A stretch of DNA of 64,000 bases from Hyposmocoma kahamanoa (GCF_003589595.1 NW_020654972.1:11236520-11300519), one strand, 5' to 3'. Shown: positions 1 through 11,403, counted from the stretch's first letter. Numbers and translations: made by a program. The notes: generated by a model not told the origin, from the letters alone.

Positions 1-503
1 GTAACCATTTTTAAAACATTGCATCGTTTTCAAAAATATTTATATATACACTATATAGTAGCAATATAATGTAAACATACCAGCGCCAGTTGTAACCTTT
101 TTTATAACATATTTGCTCGTAAAGTGGCTGAAATCACACCAATTTCAATAACCTAATGTATTTCATTACGCACTTGTGCGTTATTGTAATGTAAAACGCA
201 CAAGTGCGTTATTGTAATGTAAAACGCACGAGTTTTTTTTTTTAATAAAGTACATGCACTGTTTTTTAAGATGCTCCGTCTAAAAAAGAACGATACTTTT
301 TTAAATCTTTGCAAAGAGTTTTTATGTTAGAAAAGTGGTCAATATTTTATGAATAAAATTAACTCTGGGAGATAAAATATAGTAAATAAACATTTAATTC
401 TTTCATTTAATTAATTTTGACAATAAATTACAACCATTTATCTGTAACAAAAACACAAAAATATTAATTTACTTTATTAGTAATACTGGCTATTTTTATA
501 CCT
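1..503. other. AT-rich flank, no gene seen
   Basis: No coding stretch is visible here. Apart from the short tandem repeat at 168-232 the DNA is plain A/T-rich sequence with homopolymer runs. It probably contains the 5' flank and promoter of the recombinase gene that follows, but I see no convincing TATA or initiator motif. Confidence 0.5.
168..232. repeat. 28-bp tandem repeat, about 2.3 copies
   Basis: Units at 168-195 and 196-223 are nearly identical, and 224-232 begins a third. Each starts with a short motif built on GCACTTGTGC or GCACAAGTGC (the two differ in the middle dinucleotides) and continues with an A/T-rich spacer. Confidence 0.7.
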
Positions 504-1028
504 TTGCCTAAAAAAAAACGTTGGTGCGCGCGCATGGCTAATTTGTGGACAAGTAAAAATTATTTCGCGCGCTTTTTCTTTTCGCTGTATTGTTTTTATT
601 TGAAAATGTCGTCAAGTAGTGATGAATTTATTAATTTGACACCGCCACAAGTCTTAAACGCAGCGAAAAAGGCTGCTCTAAGCCTCTTACCTGAAAAATC
701 GACCGATAGATGCTTACAAGCGTATCAAAATTTCATCATATGGAAAACAAGCAAAGATGCAAATTCATTTTCAGAAAATGTGTTTTTAGCCTATTTCATG
801 GAACTTTCTCAAAAATATAAGTCAAGCTCATTGTGGTGCTACTATTCAATGCTAAAAAGCACTATGAAAACAAACCATGGTATTGATATCAAGTCGTACT
901 CCAACTTGATAGCATTTCTAAAAAGACGCTCAAATGGCCATGTAAGTAAAAAGTCGAAAGTATTTTCGGCTGACAATATCAAGAAGTTCCTAAAAGAAGC
1001 TCCGGATTGGCGATATTTGGCAACAAAG

Positions 1029-1121
1029 GTCAGTTGAAACTAAATTATTGTTATTAATTTCTTTCACTTTCGTATTTCTTTACAATATAGGTGTTTATAC
1101 GTTCTTTTTATCTCTTTTCAG
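1029..1121 (+). other. 93-nt intron of the recombinase gene
   Basis: The donor AAAG|GTCAGT at 1028/1029 and the pyrimidine-rich acceptor ending TTTTCAG at 1121 restore an unbroken frame between the core-binding and catalytic domains. The unspliced frame hits a stop at 1035. Confidence 0.75.
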
Positions 1122-1535
1122 GTTGTAGTAATATTCGGTATAAATGGGGCATGTAGACGTCAAGAGTTGGCAAACATAACAACTAATGATGTCGAGAACC
1201 ATGGGCGGGTTCTTCTTGTCCAGGTCAAAAACACAAAAAATAAAATTCCAAGGTCGTTCACAATACAGGGGCCTTTTTACGACGTAGTGAAGAAATACGA
1301 AGCGCTTCGTTCAACAAAAGCTAATTCCAACAGGTTTTTTCAAAATTACCAAAATGGAAAATGCACTAACCAACCCATTGGCATTAATAAATTGGGAGCA
1401 ATGCCGAAAGAAATTGCCACTTTCTTAAATTTGCCTCAAGCACATGAATACACAGGGCACAGTTTCAGAAGGTCCTCGGCTACATTGCTCGCCGATTCAG
1501 GTGCGGACTTATTGACACTAAAACGCCACGGAGGA

Positions 1536-1944
1536 TTTTTTTTTTTTATACATGACAGGCAAATGACTCCACTCCACCTGATGTTAAGTGGAAAGTGGTA
1601 TCCAAACGCGAAGGAACCTAGTGCAGCGATGAAATCCTCACTGCACTAGCCACCCTCACCCTGCCTGCCTACAATATGCCTCTTCACGCCTCGTTTGAAG
1701 GACCCCATATCATAAGAGGGAGGGAAGACATGTGCCGGAAGGGAGTTCCATTTATCAACCGTGCGGCAGAGAAAGGAGCCACCGAACCTTTTAGTACGCG
1801 ATGGAATTCGGCAGGTAGTGAAACGGTGAGTTCCGAGCAGGAACGGGGAAGGGGGGATGAGGTTGAACAGCTCTTCAGAGCACTCACCATGGTACATGCG
1901 GTAAAAGGTGCTAAGCGATGCAACATCTCTACGCAGGTAGAGAT
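1536..1944 (-). mobile_element. 5'-truncated LINE (family L1x) inserted in the recombinase gene
   Basis: On the minus strand, 1957-1646 encodes the C-terminal end of a non-LTR retrotransposon reverse transcriptase (STFYRMYHGECSEE, then VDKWNSLPAHVFP). A 3' UTR follows and then a poly(A) tail, seen as a run of T at 1536-1547 on the plus strand. GGAT occurs at both junctions (1533-1536 and 1945-1948) and is the likely remnant of a target-site duplication. The recombinase reading frame resumes directly after it. Related copies of this family lie at about 22640-22800, 34280-34850, 37020-37560 and 39040-39550. Confidence 0.75.
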
Positions 1945-2188
1945 GGATGGCGGTCAAGCAATGTAGCCGAAGGATACATAGAAGACTCGATAAGAAATAA
2001 AGAAGAAATTAGCTCTCGCATTACAAGGAACATAAATTTGGAGTCAAGTGTTGACTTTCAACCATCTACGAGCACACACGCGTACATTCCACCATCGTCG
2101 CCGCAGCCGCAACCGCCTCCGCCGCCGCCACCGACTGCAGAACTCTGTGGTCTCGTTTCTCCTACTTTCACTCAAGAGAGTTATGATA

Positions 2189-5100
2189 TTATAAAGCCTG
2201 CTTGTAACTGAGATTCACGTAAATCTGCTTCATCTTCGTCCTCATTTTCGAGAGGATAATTGAGCGTATAAATTCGTGACCGTCGACGTCGACCTTTGCA
2301 ACTCTGCATTTGCCATCGGTACCTTGTATTAATGAAGTTATTTTTCCTACTCTCCAATTCTCTCTGTTCTTGGTCTCACCTTTCAACTGCACGACATCAC
2401 CCACTTTAGGAACACGATTTGAGACTACCCTTGGTTGTTTGTACGAGTGTTTGTACCTTTCTCTCAAGCTGGTGAGATAATGTGTGACAAACATTTTCTT
2501 AAATTCGTCCAATAGTTTGCGACCTTTCTTCCAGCTATTTATTAAATCGAGTTTCGTCGCTGTACCTACTATTTGTGACGTTGTTTGTCTGGGACGTAAT
2601 ATGACACAGTTGGCTAAACTTAGAAAATCTGCTGGCTTCAGGACATGTTCTGGATCTGGTCCAATCTTAGTCAAAGATCTGGAGTTGACGACTGCCTCGA
2701 CTTCTTTTATCACAGTCGAGAGCTGAGACTCACTCAAGAGATGTTTCTCTAGTGTGCGTTTTGAGGCAGTGCTTCACAAGTGCAACTAGTCGTTCGTAAA
2801 AGCCACCATGCCACGGGGCCAGCTGTGGTATGAATTTCCACCGTATGTCATTCTTCGTGCAATACGAACTTGACAAAACTTCGGCCATTAGCTTGAAATA
2901 CGAAGCATTGTCAGAGAATATCAATTGTGGTAGTCTTCGCGTAGCTACAAATTGTCTCCAAGCCAAAACACTTTCTTCTGCTGTTAAATCTTTGACGATC
3001 TCTAAGTGAACGGCGCGCACTGCTAAACAGGTCAGTAAACATACCCATCTTTTTTCTTTCCTACCATTGGTGTTCACATACATTGGTCCAAAGTTGTCAA
3101 TACCCGTAAATGCGAATGGAGTACTATAGTTTACTCTCTCTACAGGTAATGCTGGTGTATGTGGAAGTTTGTACGGGCTACTTCCGTGTTTTATGCATTG
3201 TGGGCAACGTTTCAGGACCTTCTGTACTTATGCTCTTCCATGAGGTATCCAATACTGGTTTCGTATGATACTCAATGTGTGTGAAACACCAATGTGGTAG
3301 TTCTTTTCATGAGTTTCTTGTATAATTTTGTTTATGAACTCACTATCTTTGGGTAGAAGAACTGGATGTTTCATGTCATATGGCCAGATTGTATGTGCCA
3401 TACGTCCCTTTGATCTGAGAACACCGTCTACATCCAAGAACAGGCCTAAATTTCTAGATAAGTTTGTTTCTTTACCAGCTACTTCTTGTGGGAAGTATTC
3501 GGCTTGAAGTTTCTTTATATCGGTGGTATGTCTATCAAGAAGGTTGCAACGATGTTCACTCTCTTCTTGCAGAGGCACGTCAGAGCAGTCAATGCCTATG
3601 TCAAATGAGTCATCAGCACTAAGTTCTCCTCCCACAAACATGTCATCTGGACTGTCGAAGTCCTGAGCCTCCCCAGCCGAAAATAGCGTACAATGGCTGT
3701 TAGTTTGTCTTGTGTGTGGCCAAAGACTTTCTTCCTTCAGAAGGAAGTCAGGTCCATTAAACCACAGTTCCTTCTTTTGGTCCCAGAGTTCGGGTCGCGT
3801 GGCAACGTCAGCTGGGTTGACATCTGTGTTAATGTAGCACATTTTACCATGATGGTTTTCTTTAATTTCATTAACTCTTCTGTTAACAAACGGAGGAAGC
3901 AGTTTATTGGATTTCATCCAGCTAAGAACCACTAGACTATCAGTCTATAAATATTGTCTTAGGATTAGTAGGTCAATGTTGCTTCTGACGTATTTTAATA
4001 GCCTGCTTCCAACCAAGTAACCTAACAGTTCCAATTTGGGCATTTTCAAATTATCTCTCTCTTCAATTGGTGTGACGTGTGTCTTGGACATTATCAGAGC
4101 CAATTTGTTGCCATTGCTCCTTAAGTAAACCACAGCGGCATATGCTTTTGTAGATGCATCTGTAAAGCAGTGAAGCTGGTATTCACTGTCACCATGGGAG
4201 TAAATACCACCAACATATCTGGGTATGACAACGTGTTTAGCTTTCTGTAAATTTTCTCTGACAATGTCAAGTTTCTGTATCAAGTCATCAGGGAGAATGT
4301 CATCCCATTTTAATTTCCTCGTGCATGTTTCTTGAAATACGAGTTTTGCAGAAAGTACCAATGGAGATACAAAACCACAGGGATCGTAAATACGAGCTAA
4401 TGTTTTTAGAACCTTTCGTTTCGTATTAACTGAAGACTCAAATTCAGAGCTCTCATTTGATTTTAGTTTCAGTGTGTCTGTATCTAAATGCCATATCAAA
4501 CCAAGCACTTTGGTTTCCTTTGTCACTTTGGCTATATGTTCTTCAAGTACAGTCTTGAGGAAGTGCTTATCATTAGACAACCAATATCTAATGTTCATTG
4601 AAATCTGATTAAATGTGTCTTTAGTCTGATGATAGATATTCTGAGCTTGATTCGTTGTTTCGGTACCTGTCATTAAATTATCGACATAGCATTTAGTAGC
4701 AATTTCTTTAAGCTGTTTCTCATTTGTGCTGGACATATGATATCTAATGGTAGCAGTGAGAAGAAATGGACTAGATATTATACCAAAAGGTACTCTTACC
4801 ACTCAAAGGTTCCTTTTCTATGTTTTTTACCCACAAGAAACGTGTTACTTCTCTGTCATCCTCTTGGAGTCCAATTTGGAGGAATGCCTTCTCTACATCT
4901 GCTACAATTCCTACTTTCTTTGTCCTGAACTTAAGCAGTAGGACTGTCAGGTCTTCCAACATTGAAGGTCCGCTGTAAAGACACTCATTTAAACTTTTAT
5001 TTCCCACTATCTTAGCAGAAGCATCATAGACCATCGACCTCTCTTACCTTCCGGTCGTACCATGTGGTGAGGTAAATAGTGAATTAGAGTTGTTAGTTGA

Positions 5101-6068
5101 GAAGCACTAGTTTTATTGGCTGGCACAATTTCAATGATATTTGCTTCTAATTGTTCTTTTAGGATATTGTCATACTCATGAAGAGTCCCTAAATTTGTTC
5201 TCTTCAATAGACCTTTTAGCCTTCCATATGCCAGTCCATAGTTGTATGGAAGATCCGGTGGGTACTCAATCCATGGCCATTTTACATGATATCTGCCCTC
5301 TTTGTATTGAACTGTGCTATTAAAATGTCTTACAGCTTCCTCTTGTTGTGTGGCTTTGGGAGAATCCGAGATGCCTATACTTTCGAGAGCCCACAGGAAT
5401 TTAACATCAATATTTCTTAATGGCAGATCGGGTTCAATGTGATTACTTAAACTTGGATCATGACATTGACAATAAGTTACAATGGACAGTACGTCACGTT
5501 CTTTAATTTGAGTCATATTTCCAGTGACAATCCACCCGAAATCAGAGTCAATTAAGTATAGACACTCATCGATTCTTATGTTACTCTTGCGTATGAATGA
5601 GAAATAGCTATCATTGCCAATCAACAGGTGGATTCTTTGGCCAAGTGTAAAATCATCAGCTACCACATCAACAATATTATTATTGTTGAGTGAAGGTACG
5701 GGTAATTCATCATTTATATGAGATACAATATTGACCCTTAATTTCCTTTTAATTCCACGTTTCGTCTCAATAATGATATCAGCAGATGGACTTATAATTT
5801 CCTTTGGTTTTGAAGATCCAAACGTGTAGATCGTGAGCATATCGTCTTGGTCAGGGATCAGTTGTAATTCCCTTGCAGCCTTTTCTGTTATGTAACTCCT
5901 TTGGCTGCCACTGTCCAGGAGGAGTCTGCCACTTTTCTCAATGTGACTATTTGGATTGTACAACTTGACGACTGCTGTTATCGTTCTGTGGGCAAAGAAG
6001 GGAATGATGATTTCTTTTACAACTGAAGCAAATCTTATTTGATTTGCATTTATTAGCATTATGACCAA
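2189..6068 (-). pseudogene. BEL/Pao pol (protease, RT, RNase H, integrase), broken
   Basis: 6068-5007 holds a retropepsin-like domain (LLLDSGSQRSYITE) and the start of the RT. 5034-4771 and 4802-3945 continue the RT (VVADVEKAFLQI-type palm; YVDN at the active site) into RNase H (LHCFTDAS). 3932-3228 has the connection and the integrase N-terminal region. 3226-2730 has the integrase core: a GIDNFGP Asp, the IFSDNAS Asp and the HGGFYERL Glu. 2737-2189 is the integrase C-terminus. In-frame stops near 3942 and 3228 and frameshifts near 5020, 4790 and 2733 inactivate it. YVDN in place of YVDD is, as far as I know, tolerated in this superfamily. Confidence 0.8.
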
Positions 6069-6450
6069 TTTGAAGGCATCGGAAACATCGATTCTTCAAT
6101 TTGTTTTTTCTTTCTTCTATGGTCTTCACGTTGGGACATAAGCTGGTAAAATGTTCCAGATCACCACAGAAGAGGCAAGGTAGTTTCTGTCGTTTTGCCT
6201 TTGAGTCCGTTGCCAAAGCCGTTGTTCCCCTTTTAGGTTCCCATTTGCGCTTTTGATTTTGTTGATCCTTCCTTTCCCTGTTAGCATGTTTCTTTGCCTT
6301 TGTGCGAGACTGTATGTGTAAAGCTTCAGTTGAAGCTGCTTCAACTGTGAAATCAAGTTGAGGAGTATGAGGTTCCGCCTCTTCTTTGGCCATTATGATA
6401 CGCTCCAAACCACTCAGCATTTCCTTGACAGACCCGTCAGTCCTACACAT
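5947..6450 (-). pseudogene. BEL/Pao gag C-terminus with zinc knuckles
   Basis: Residues 90-160 carry Cys/His-rich knuckles: CLFCGDLEHFTSLC, then CFRCLQIGHNANKC and CFSCKRNHHSLLC, preceded by a basic Lys/Arg-rich stretch. These are the nucleic-acid-binding motifs at the end of BEL/Pao gag. The frame is shared with the N-terminal gag piece and overlaps the protease frame for about 120 bases, which suggests either a frameshift mutation or a natural shift. Confidence 0.8.
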
Positions 6451-6723
6451 AATTTTAAGTTCATATCTTACTTGATCTGGAAACTTTTATAAAATCATAA
6501 ACCGCAAGTGGTTCGCTTCTGTATTTTCACCAAGAGACGTCAAAGTTCTTAGATAACGCTGAATTATGTTGAATGTTGTTCTACAATCGGTCGCAGAATC
6601 TCCTGCCTTAAGTGTTTCACTCAATGCCTTGTAATGGGTATCAATCACAAAGTTTTTGCTTTCCGAACCTATGCTTCAGCATATCTATAGCAATTTGAAG
6701 GTTCATTTGTTACACAAACACCT

Positions 6724-7251
6724 TTAACAACGTCTCGAGCTGTTACCATCTAGACAACCTAAGAGATAGGCTAGTTGATCCACAGGTTTAATGTCTCTGG
6801 TTAAGACACTGGCTTCAAATCCGTCCCAAAATTCACTGAAACTTAAAATATCGCCATCAAATCTGGGAAGAGTCAAAATAGGGAGCTTTGTAACATGACT
6901 GTGAGTAGGTTCCTGATCCTGGCCTTTCTGGTTGACGTGGTAGAAAGTTTCTACAGATATAAGAGCCTCTTCAGCTCGGCCCTGCATGTCAATTGCGGCG
7001 GTAATTAAGTCGTCCTTGGGATCAGGTGCCTCAACATATTTCTCCAAGTCTCTATTTATGTTATCTAAATTAAGTCTTAGACCTAACTTTATTTTAATCA
7101 CATCTTCTAAATCGACTTCTTCTTTGGTGGCCAGGGAATTGGCCTGCGCCACCAACTGTTTTAATTTGTTAAATATAGTTGCAGCCGAGACTTTAGTAGA
7201 CGCTCCATAATTAATCTTCCAAGTAAATAAATTACTCCGACGTGACGTCAC
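6724..7251 (-). pseudogene. BEL/Pao gag, N-terminal part
   Basis: The 175-residue product has a coiled, charged N-terminus and then the motif LPRFDGDILSFSEFWDGFEA, characteristic of the gag domain of BEL/Pao elements (the DUF1759 type). It stops at 6724, before the capsid region is complete. The same frame reopens at 6450 with the zinc-knuckle part, so the intervening 270 bases carry inactivating changes. Its role would be the structural protein of the virus-like particle. Confidence 0.8.
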
Positions 7252-7470
7252 TGTAACAATTTTCGATCATTACAGTCAAAATTTTTTTTTACATTGTACC
7301 TAAATATTGCGTGCAGTAACTTGTGTGTACTTACCGCAAAGATTGCGACTATTCTTTAATTAGGAGCAATTTCTAGGCGCGCTTGTAACCACACGGTGGC
7401 GTGAATATAAACCTATTCCCAAAACTCGGCGATTTAAAAACACTGTTTAACACTCGTATATACGTTATTA
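7252..7470 (-). repeat. LTR-like sequence upstream of the BEL/Pao gag
   Basis: This lies where the 5' LTR and leader should be. It shows interrupted similarity, in the same orientation, to 10925-11130: shared blocks include CAATTTC(T/G)AGGCG and GTTTAACACT/GGTTAAACACTTG. I could not define LTR ends or a primer-binding site. Confidence 0.4.
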
Positions 7471-7479
7471 TTTCCTACA

Positions 7480-10400
7480 TATAAGAGCTCAAACTTAAAC
7501 ATAATCTCGCAGAACATACGAAGCATATATTCTAATTTTGTTGATTTTGAAATAACACTATCACAATTAAAAGTTAACATAGATATTATTATCCTTACTG
7601 AATGTCGACTTAATCTAAATAAACCTGTGCCAAACTTACCTAATTACATATCTTATCTTACGACTAACCTACACAATCAGAATGACGGCGTTGTAGCGTA
7701 TGTAAAAACTATTCGTCAGGGAGTCAAAGTCAATGAAATAAATTTAACTCATGCCACTTGTTTAGAGATCATAATTGGTAATAGCTTGATTCTTGGTGTA
7801 TATCGATCCCCTTCGAACCCCAATGCCGAAGATTTTGTTAACTCATTAAATAATTACCTCGAAACTAAAAAATCATCACCTAATATTATTATTACTGGCG
7901 ATATTAATATAAACATAATATTTAGAGATATTCAACAATCGAACGAAATAAGAAATAGATACAACTATCTTACAACTTTAATAACGCATGGAATTGATGC
8001 AGGTCATATATTACCTACGCGCGGGCAAGCTTGTCTTGATCATTTTATGACAAAACTTAACAAGGAACGTTCTTCCGCTGTTATTAATACATCGATAACA
8101 GATCATCTTATGATATTTCTGAATTTATCGGACACTTTCAAATTTTCTTCTGCAATCAAAACAAAAACTATTCTAAATTATGAAAGTGCACTAAAAAGTA
8201 TAGAAAAGCAGAATTTATATGATTTATTTCACCAAAACAGGGACCCTAATGTTATTACCGAACTTATGATCGCAAAAATTTCCACAACTCTTATAGAGCA
8301 TACTAAAATTCTTACCATTTCTAGGAACAGAAGAATAATTAAACCATACATAACGGAGGGAGTTCTCCGATGTATTATAAATAGAAACAACATGCAAAAG
8401 AGCTTGAAGATGGATCCTAAAAATAAAATTCTACGTGTAACTTATAAGAGATATAGGAATTACTGTACTACCTTAATGAAAAAACTAAAAAGAAAATATG
8501 AACGGGACAAGTTAGCGAAGTCAACTAAAAATAATAAAACCCTTTGGAAAACAATTAACGAAATTACCTCTTTTAAAGCAAATAAAACTACTAAATATCA
8601 ATCTCCTTAATCACTCCGCGACACCTTTGTTATCTGTTAACTATGTCAACAAATATTTCGCTAGTATTGGTCATAGTTTAGCTACGGAAATATTATCCCA
8701 GGCCAGTTCTCAGGGCAAATACTGTCTCTCTTACACATCACCATCCACACAAATTTCATCTTTTGTGCTCTTGGACACTGATCCATCTGAAATTGAAAGC
8801 ATTCTAATGAGCCTGAATTCCAACAGCTCTCATGGTTGGGATAACATACCCACTGCTTTCCTTAAGGAAGGTAAATACATTTTTGTACCTTTACTTAGTC
8901 ACCTAGCGAACTTGTGCTTTAACACAGGTATCTTCCCTACTTCATTAAAAAAATCAATTGTGACACCGGTTTACAAGGGTGGAGACAGAGACGATGTAAA
9001 TAACTATCGCCCAATATCGGTACTGAACTGCATATCTAAAATTCTAGAAAAATTAATAAATATTTGGCTAATCAATTATCTAAATAAATATAAAATTTTG
9101 TCTAATAACCAATTTGGGTTTCGTAAACATCTTTCAACAGAAGATGCTGTAATCTCACTCACTTCTCTTATAGTAAAAAATTTAGATATAGGAAAAAATG
9201 TCTTAGTGTTATCTTAAAAAGGCATTCGACACCGTCTCCGTTTCCATTCTTTTACAAAAACTTGAGAATGTGGGCATTCGCGGTAGTACATTGGATCTGC
9301 TGCAAAGTTATTTAACGGATCGAACGCAACAGGTTAGAGTAGGTGATTTTATAAGCGAGGATGAGAATATAACTTTCGGAGTTCCTCAGGGGAGTGTTTT
9401 AGGACCAACCCTATTTCTCATTTATATAAATGACTTATCGAACATAACACTAAATTTCGGTCAAACTTTTTGCTATACTGATGATACTGCGATTGTGTTT
9501 ACTGGAGATACGTGGGAAGAGGTCCGTAGTAATGCAAATCTGGGACTAAAAAAGGTTGATACTTGGCGTAATACGAACCTTCTTACATTAAATACGTTAC
9601 AAACCAAATTTATTTGCTTCTCCATTCGCAATAGTACCTGACTGAACCAGAGAATAACTTTATTCTTAAAGTTCATAACTGTGACAGCGTCGATAATGAC
9701 TGTACTTGCCCGATTATTACAAAGGTTGATAAAACTAAGTACCTTGGTGTAGTTCTAGACCAAAATTTGTCATGGTACCCTCATCTAGACTTAGTGTCTA
9801 TCAGAATTAGGAAGTCGATATGGATGTTTAAAACACTACGTCACTCTACAGATAAAGACCTAATAACAAAAATTTACATTGCCTTAGCTCAATCAGTACT
9901 AACATACTGCATTCCAATCTGGGGTGGAGCTGTTAAATCAAAATTTATACATTTAGAAAGAGCTCAGAGATCACTACTAAAAGTAATGTATTTCAAACCG
10001 TTTAGATATCCCACTGACGACCTCTATAAATTTTCTACAGTCCTGACAGTGAGAAAATTATATATACTACTAGTAATTTTGAAATTCCACAGAAGTCTAA
10101 GTTATGACCCTTGCGTAATGAAAAAAAGAAGAAGCAATTTTATGATTCCCTACGATAATGTTAAAACAACTTTTGCTAGTAGACAATTTAATAGACGTGC
10201 ATCGTACCTGTACACTAAAATTAATAAAATTCTCTTAATTTATCCTTTAAAGACCCACGATTGCAAAAAAGTTGTGTATGACTGGCTACAGACCCTAAAT
10301 TATAACGAGACTGAATCCATTATGGACATCGTACAAAAGATTGTAAACACCACACACGCACACACACACATACACACCCACACACACGCACACATACACA

Positions 10401-10504
10401 CATACACCAACACACACACACACACACTCTTACATATACACACCCATAATCACACACACATTATACACATACAATTTCAAATTTTATTTTATTTTTTGTC
10501 TTAA
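7480..10504 (+). pseudogene. LINE ORF2: apurinic-type endonuclease and reverse transcriptase
   Basis: The frame is open from 7480 without an initiating Met. Endonuclease motifs are NIRSIYSNF, ILTECR, GVYRSPSNP, ITGDININ and SITDHLMIF, ending near 8150. The RT begins in the next frame at 8627-9217 (VTPVYKGGDRDD, NNYRPISVL, NNQFGFRKHLST). It continues in a third frame at 9270-9641 (GVPQGSVLGPTLF, then YTDD in place of YADD) and a fourth at 9767-10504 (YCIPIWGGA, LERAQRSLLK). The three frame changes show it is inactive. The clade assignment (CR1 or jockey group) is from motif style only. Confidence 0.8.
10347..10460. repeat. CA-rich microsatellite
   Basis: An interrupted (CA)n tract with occasional TA, GC and CC interruptions, at the 3' end of the LINE coding region. 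It may have grown from the element's own repetitive tail. Confidence 0.85.
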
Positions 10505-10698
10505 ATTTTTATCTTATTTTAATTAATCTAGATTAGCTAAGTTACCTAAGCTTACCTAACTTACCTGGTCACATAGTACCCTAACTAGGAAGAGCGGGGT
10601 CTCCTAGCACAAGCAATTAGTTTGCTTAAAAGGAGTTCCCCTGCAAACTTGCTGTAAACTAGGTTTAAGAAAACGTAAATAAACACTTTTTATTTTTA

Positions 10699-10895
10699 GG
10701 AATGAAACTATTTTTCCGGATTTAAATCGCGTATATTTGTTTTTTCAAACAAACCGACGTTTCGGGCCCTTTACAGGTCCCATGGTCACCATGGGACCTG
10801 TAAATATAAATAAATAAAAATAAAAATAAATGACCAAAAATAGTTTCATTCCTATGTATAACAATCGCGAAAACCTAAGAACTTTTTATTTTTAT
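10699..10895. mobile_element. Penelope-like terminal repeat, collapsed inverted copy
   Basis: The left arm from 10699 reads AGGAATGAAACTATTTTTCC, then the block with GACGTTTCGGGCCC. It turns around at a CATGGTCACCATG palindrome at about 10786 and returns briefly before an A/T-rich filler. The far end repeats ATAGTTTCATTCCTATG and a conserved AACAATCGCGAAAACCTAAG. The same blocks flank the Penelope-like fragment at 59446-60115, which identifies this one. Confidence 0.6.
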
Positions 10896-10924
10896 TATTT
10901 TTATTTATTTCCTGATATTGTCAC

Positions 10925-11170
10925 TTTTCACATGCAAAACTGAGACAATTTATGTATTAAGAACAATTTCGAGGCGTAAATAGAACTTCTACGAAAGAAA
11001 CCACGTGTCGCCGTGGATGTAAACTTTTCACAAATCTCGCAAAAGTTAGAACACGGTTAAACACTTGTTTAAACGTGTTCCTTCGCACGTTTCACACTAT
11101 TATTTACGACAAAACACAATATTTCACGAAATAACTGTACATGAAACGCGGAAAAAAAAATGCCAGCCGG
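10925..11170. repeat. LTR-like fragment related to the BEL/Pao 5' region, cut by the errantivirus
   Basis: Blocks of similarity in the same orientation as 7310-7470 suggest a diverged relative of that LTR. The errantivirus is inserted at its right side (11171), so any remainder should continue from 18498. I could not confirm a continuation by eye. Confidence 0.35.
11167..11170. other. Target-site duplication, left
   Basis: CCGG directly before the left LTR; the same four bases follow the right LTR at 18494-18497. Confidence 0.85.
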
Positions 11171-11390
11171 AGTTACCAGGACGTAACGCCTGGTTATTGC
11201 TGACGACGTACCTACGCATCTACATACACGTGCCGTTTTATTGCAAGATTGTCTATAATGCATTTCTGAATTACCAATTTGTTATTTTATTTATAGTCAG
11301 TCTCATTACAGCTCTTATTGAATAAACAACGTCTTTTTATAATTAAATTTACTTTTTAAAAACCTATTTTTCGATCGCCAATACATATCT
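11171..11390 (+). repeat. Errantivirus 5' LTR
   Basis: 220 bp, starting AGTTACC and ending ACATATCT. It matches the 3' LTR base for base by eye. AATAAA at 11321-11326 is the likely polyadenylation signal. It supplies the promoter for genomic RNA; no clear TATA box is visible. Confidence 0.92.
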
Positions 11391-11403
11391 GGCGCAGTCG
11401 GTA
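11390..11403 (+). other. Primer-binding site, tRNA-Ser type
   Basis: TGGCGCAGTCGGT abuts the LTR end. TGGCGCAGTCG is the form used by 17.6/297-like errantiviruses, where it pairs with the 3' end of a serine tRNA to start minus-strand synthesis. Confidence 0.75.

Larger units (their letters stand above)
606..2211 (+). pseudogene. Crypton-like tyrosine recombinase, split by a LINE insertion
   Basis: The coding parts are 606-1028, 1122-1536 and about 1945-2211, all in register once the intron (1029-1121) and the insertion (1536-1944) are removed. In-frame ATGs lie at 534 and 606; I prefer 606 because the 534 extension is an unusual Phe-rich stretch. The tyrosine-recombinase residues are visible in order: the first Arg in GACRRQEL, a Lys-rich beta-hairpin (QVKNTKNK), HSFRRS for the HxxR box, LKRHGG before the break with W just after it, and the nucleophile Tyr in EGYIEDS at 1975. 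The N-terminal 120 residues look like a SAM-like core-binding domain. The C-terminus is Ser/Pro-rich with a polyproline run. The family is typical of Crypton DNA transposons and genes derived from them. Without the insertion the enzyme might be complete; with it the protein loses its catalytic Tyr. A domesticated host gene is the alternative. Confidence 0.75.
2189..7470 (-). mobile_element. BEL/Pao LTR retrotransposon, decayed
   Basis: The order on the minus strand is gag, zinc knuckles, aspartic protease, reverse transcriptase, RNase H and integrase, which is the BEL/Pao arrangement. Frameshifts and in-frame stops divide it into at least seven open stretches. LTR-like sequence lies upstream of gag (7252-7470). 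I found no matching LTR after the pol end at 2189, where the recombinase coding sequence already begins, so the 3' end is probably missing. Confidence 0.85.
7480..10700 (+). mobile_element. CR1/jockey-type non-LTR retrotransposon, decayed
   Basis: Endonuclease, reverse transcriptase and C-terminal region are in order on the plus strand, broken by at least three frameshifts. There is no ORF1, so the copy is 5' truncated. A CA-rich microsatellite (10347-10460) ends the coding part, and a non-coding 3' region with short TTACCTAA-type repeats follows to about 10700. Confidence 0.8.

Noticed and set aside
168..232. CRISPR-like direct repeat
   Set aside because: Only 2.3 contiguous copies without spacers, in a eukaryotic genome.
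1646..1966. Overlapping frames of 80-103 codons on both strands
   Set aside because: Only the minus-strand frame with WNSLPAHVFP matches a LINE C-terminus; the plus-strand frames are shadows within the insertion.
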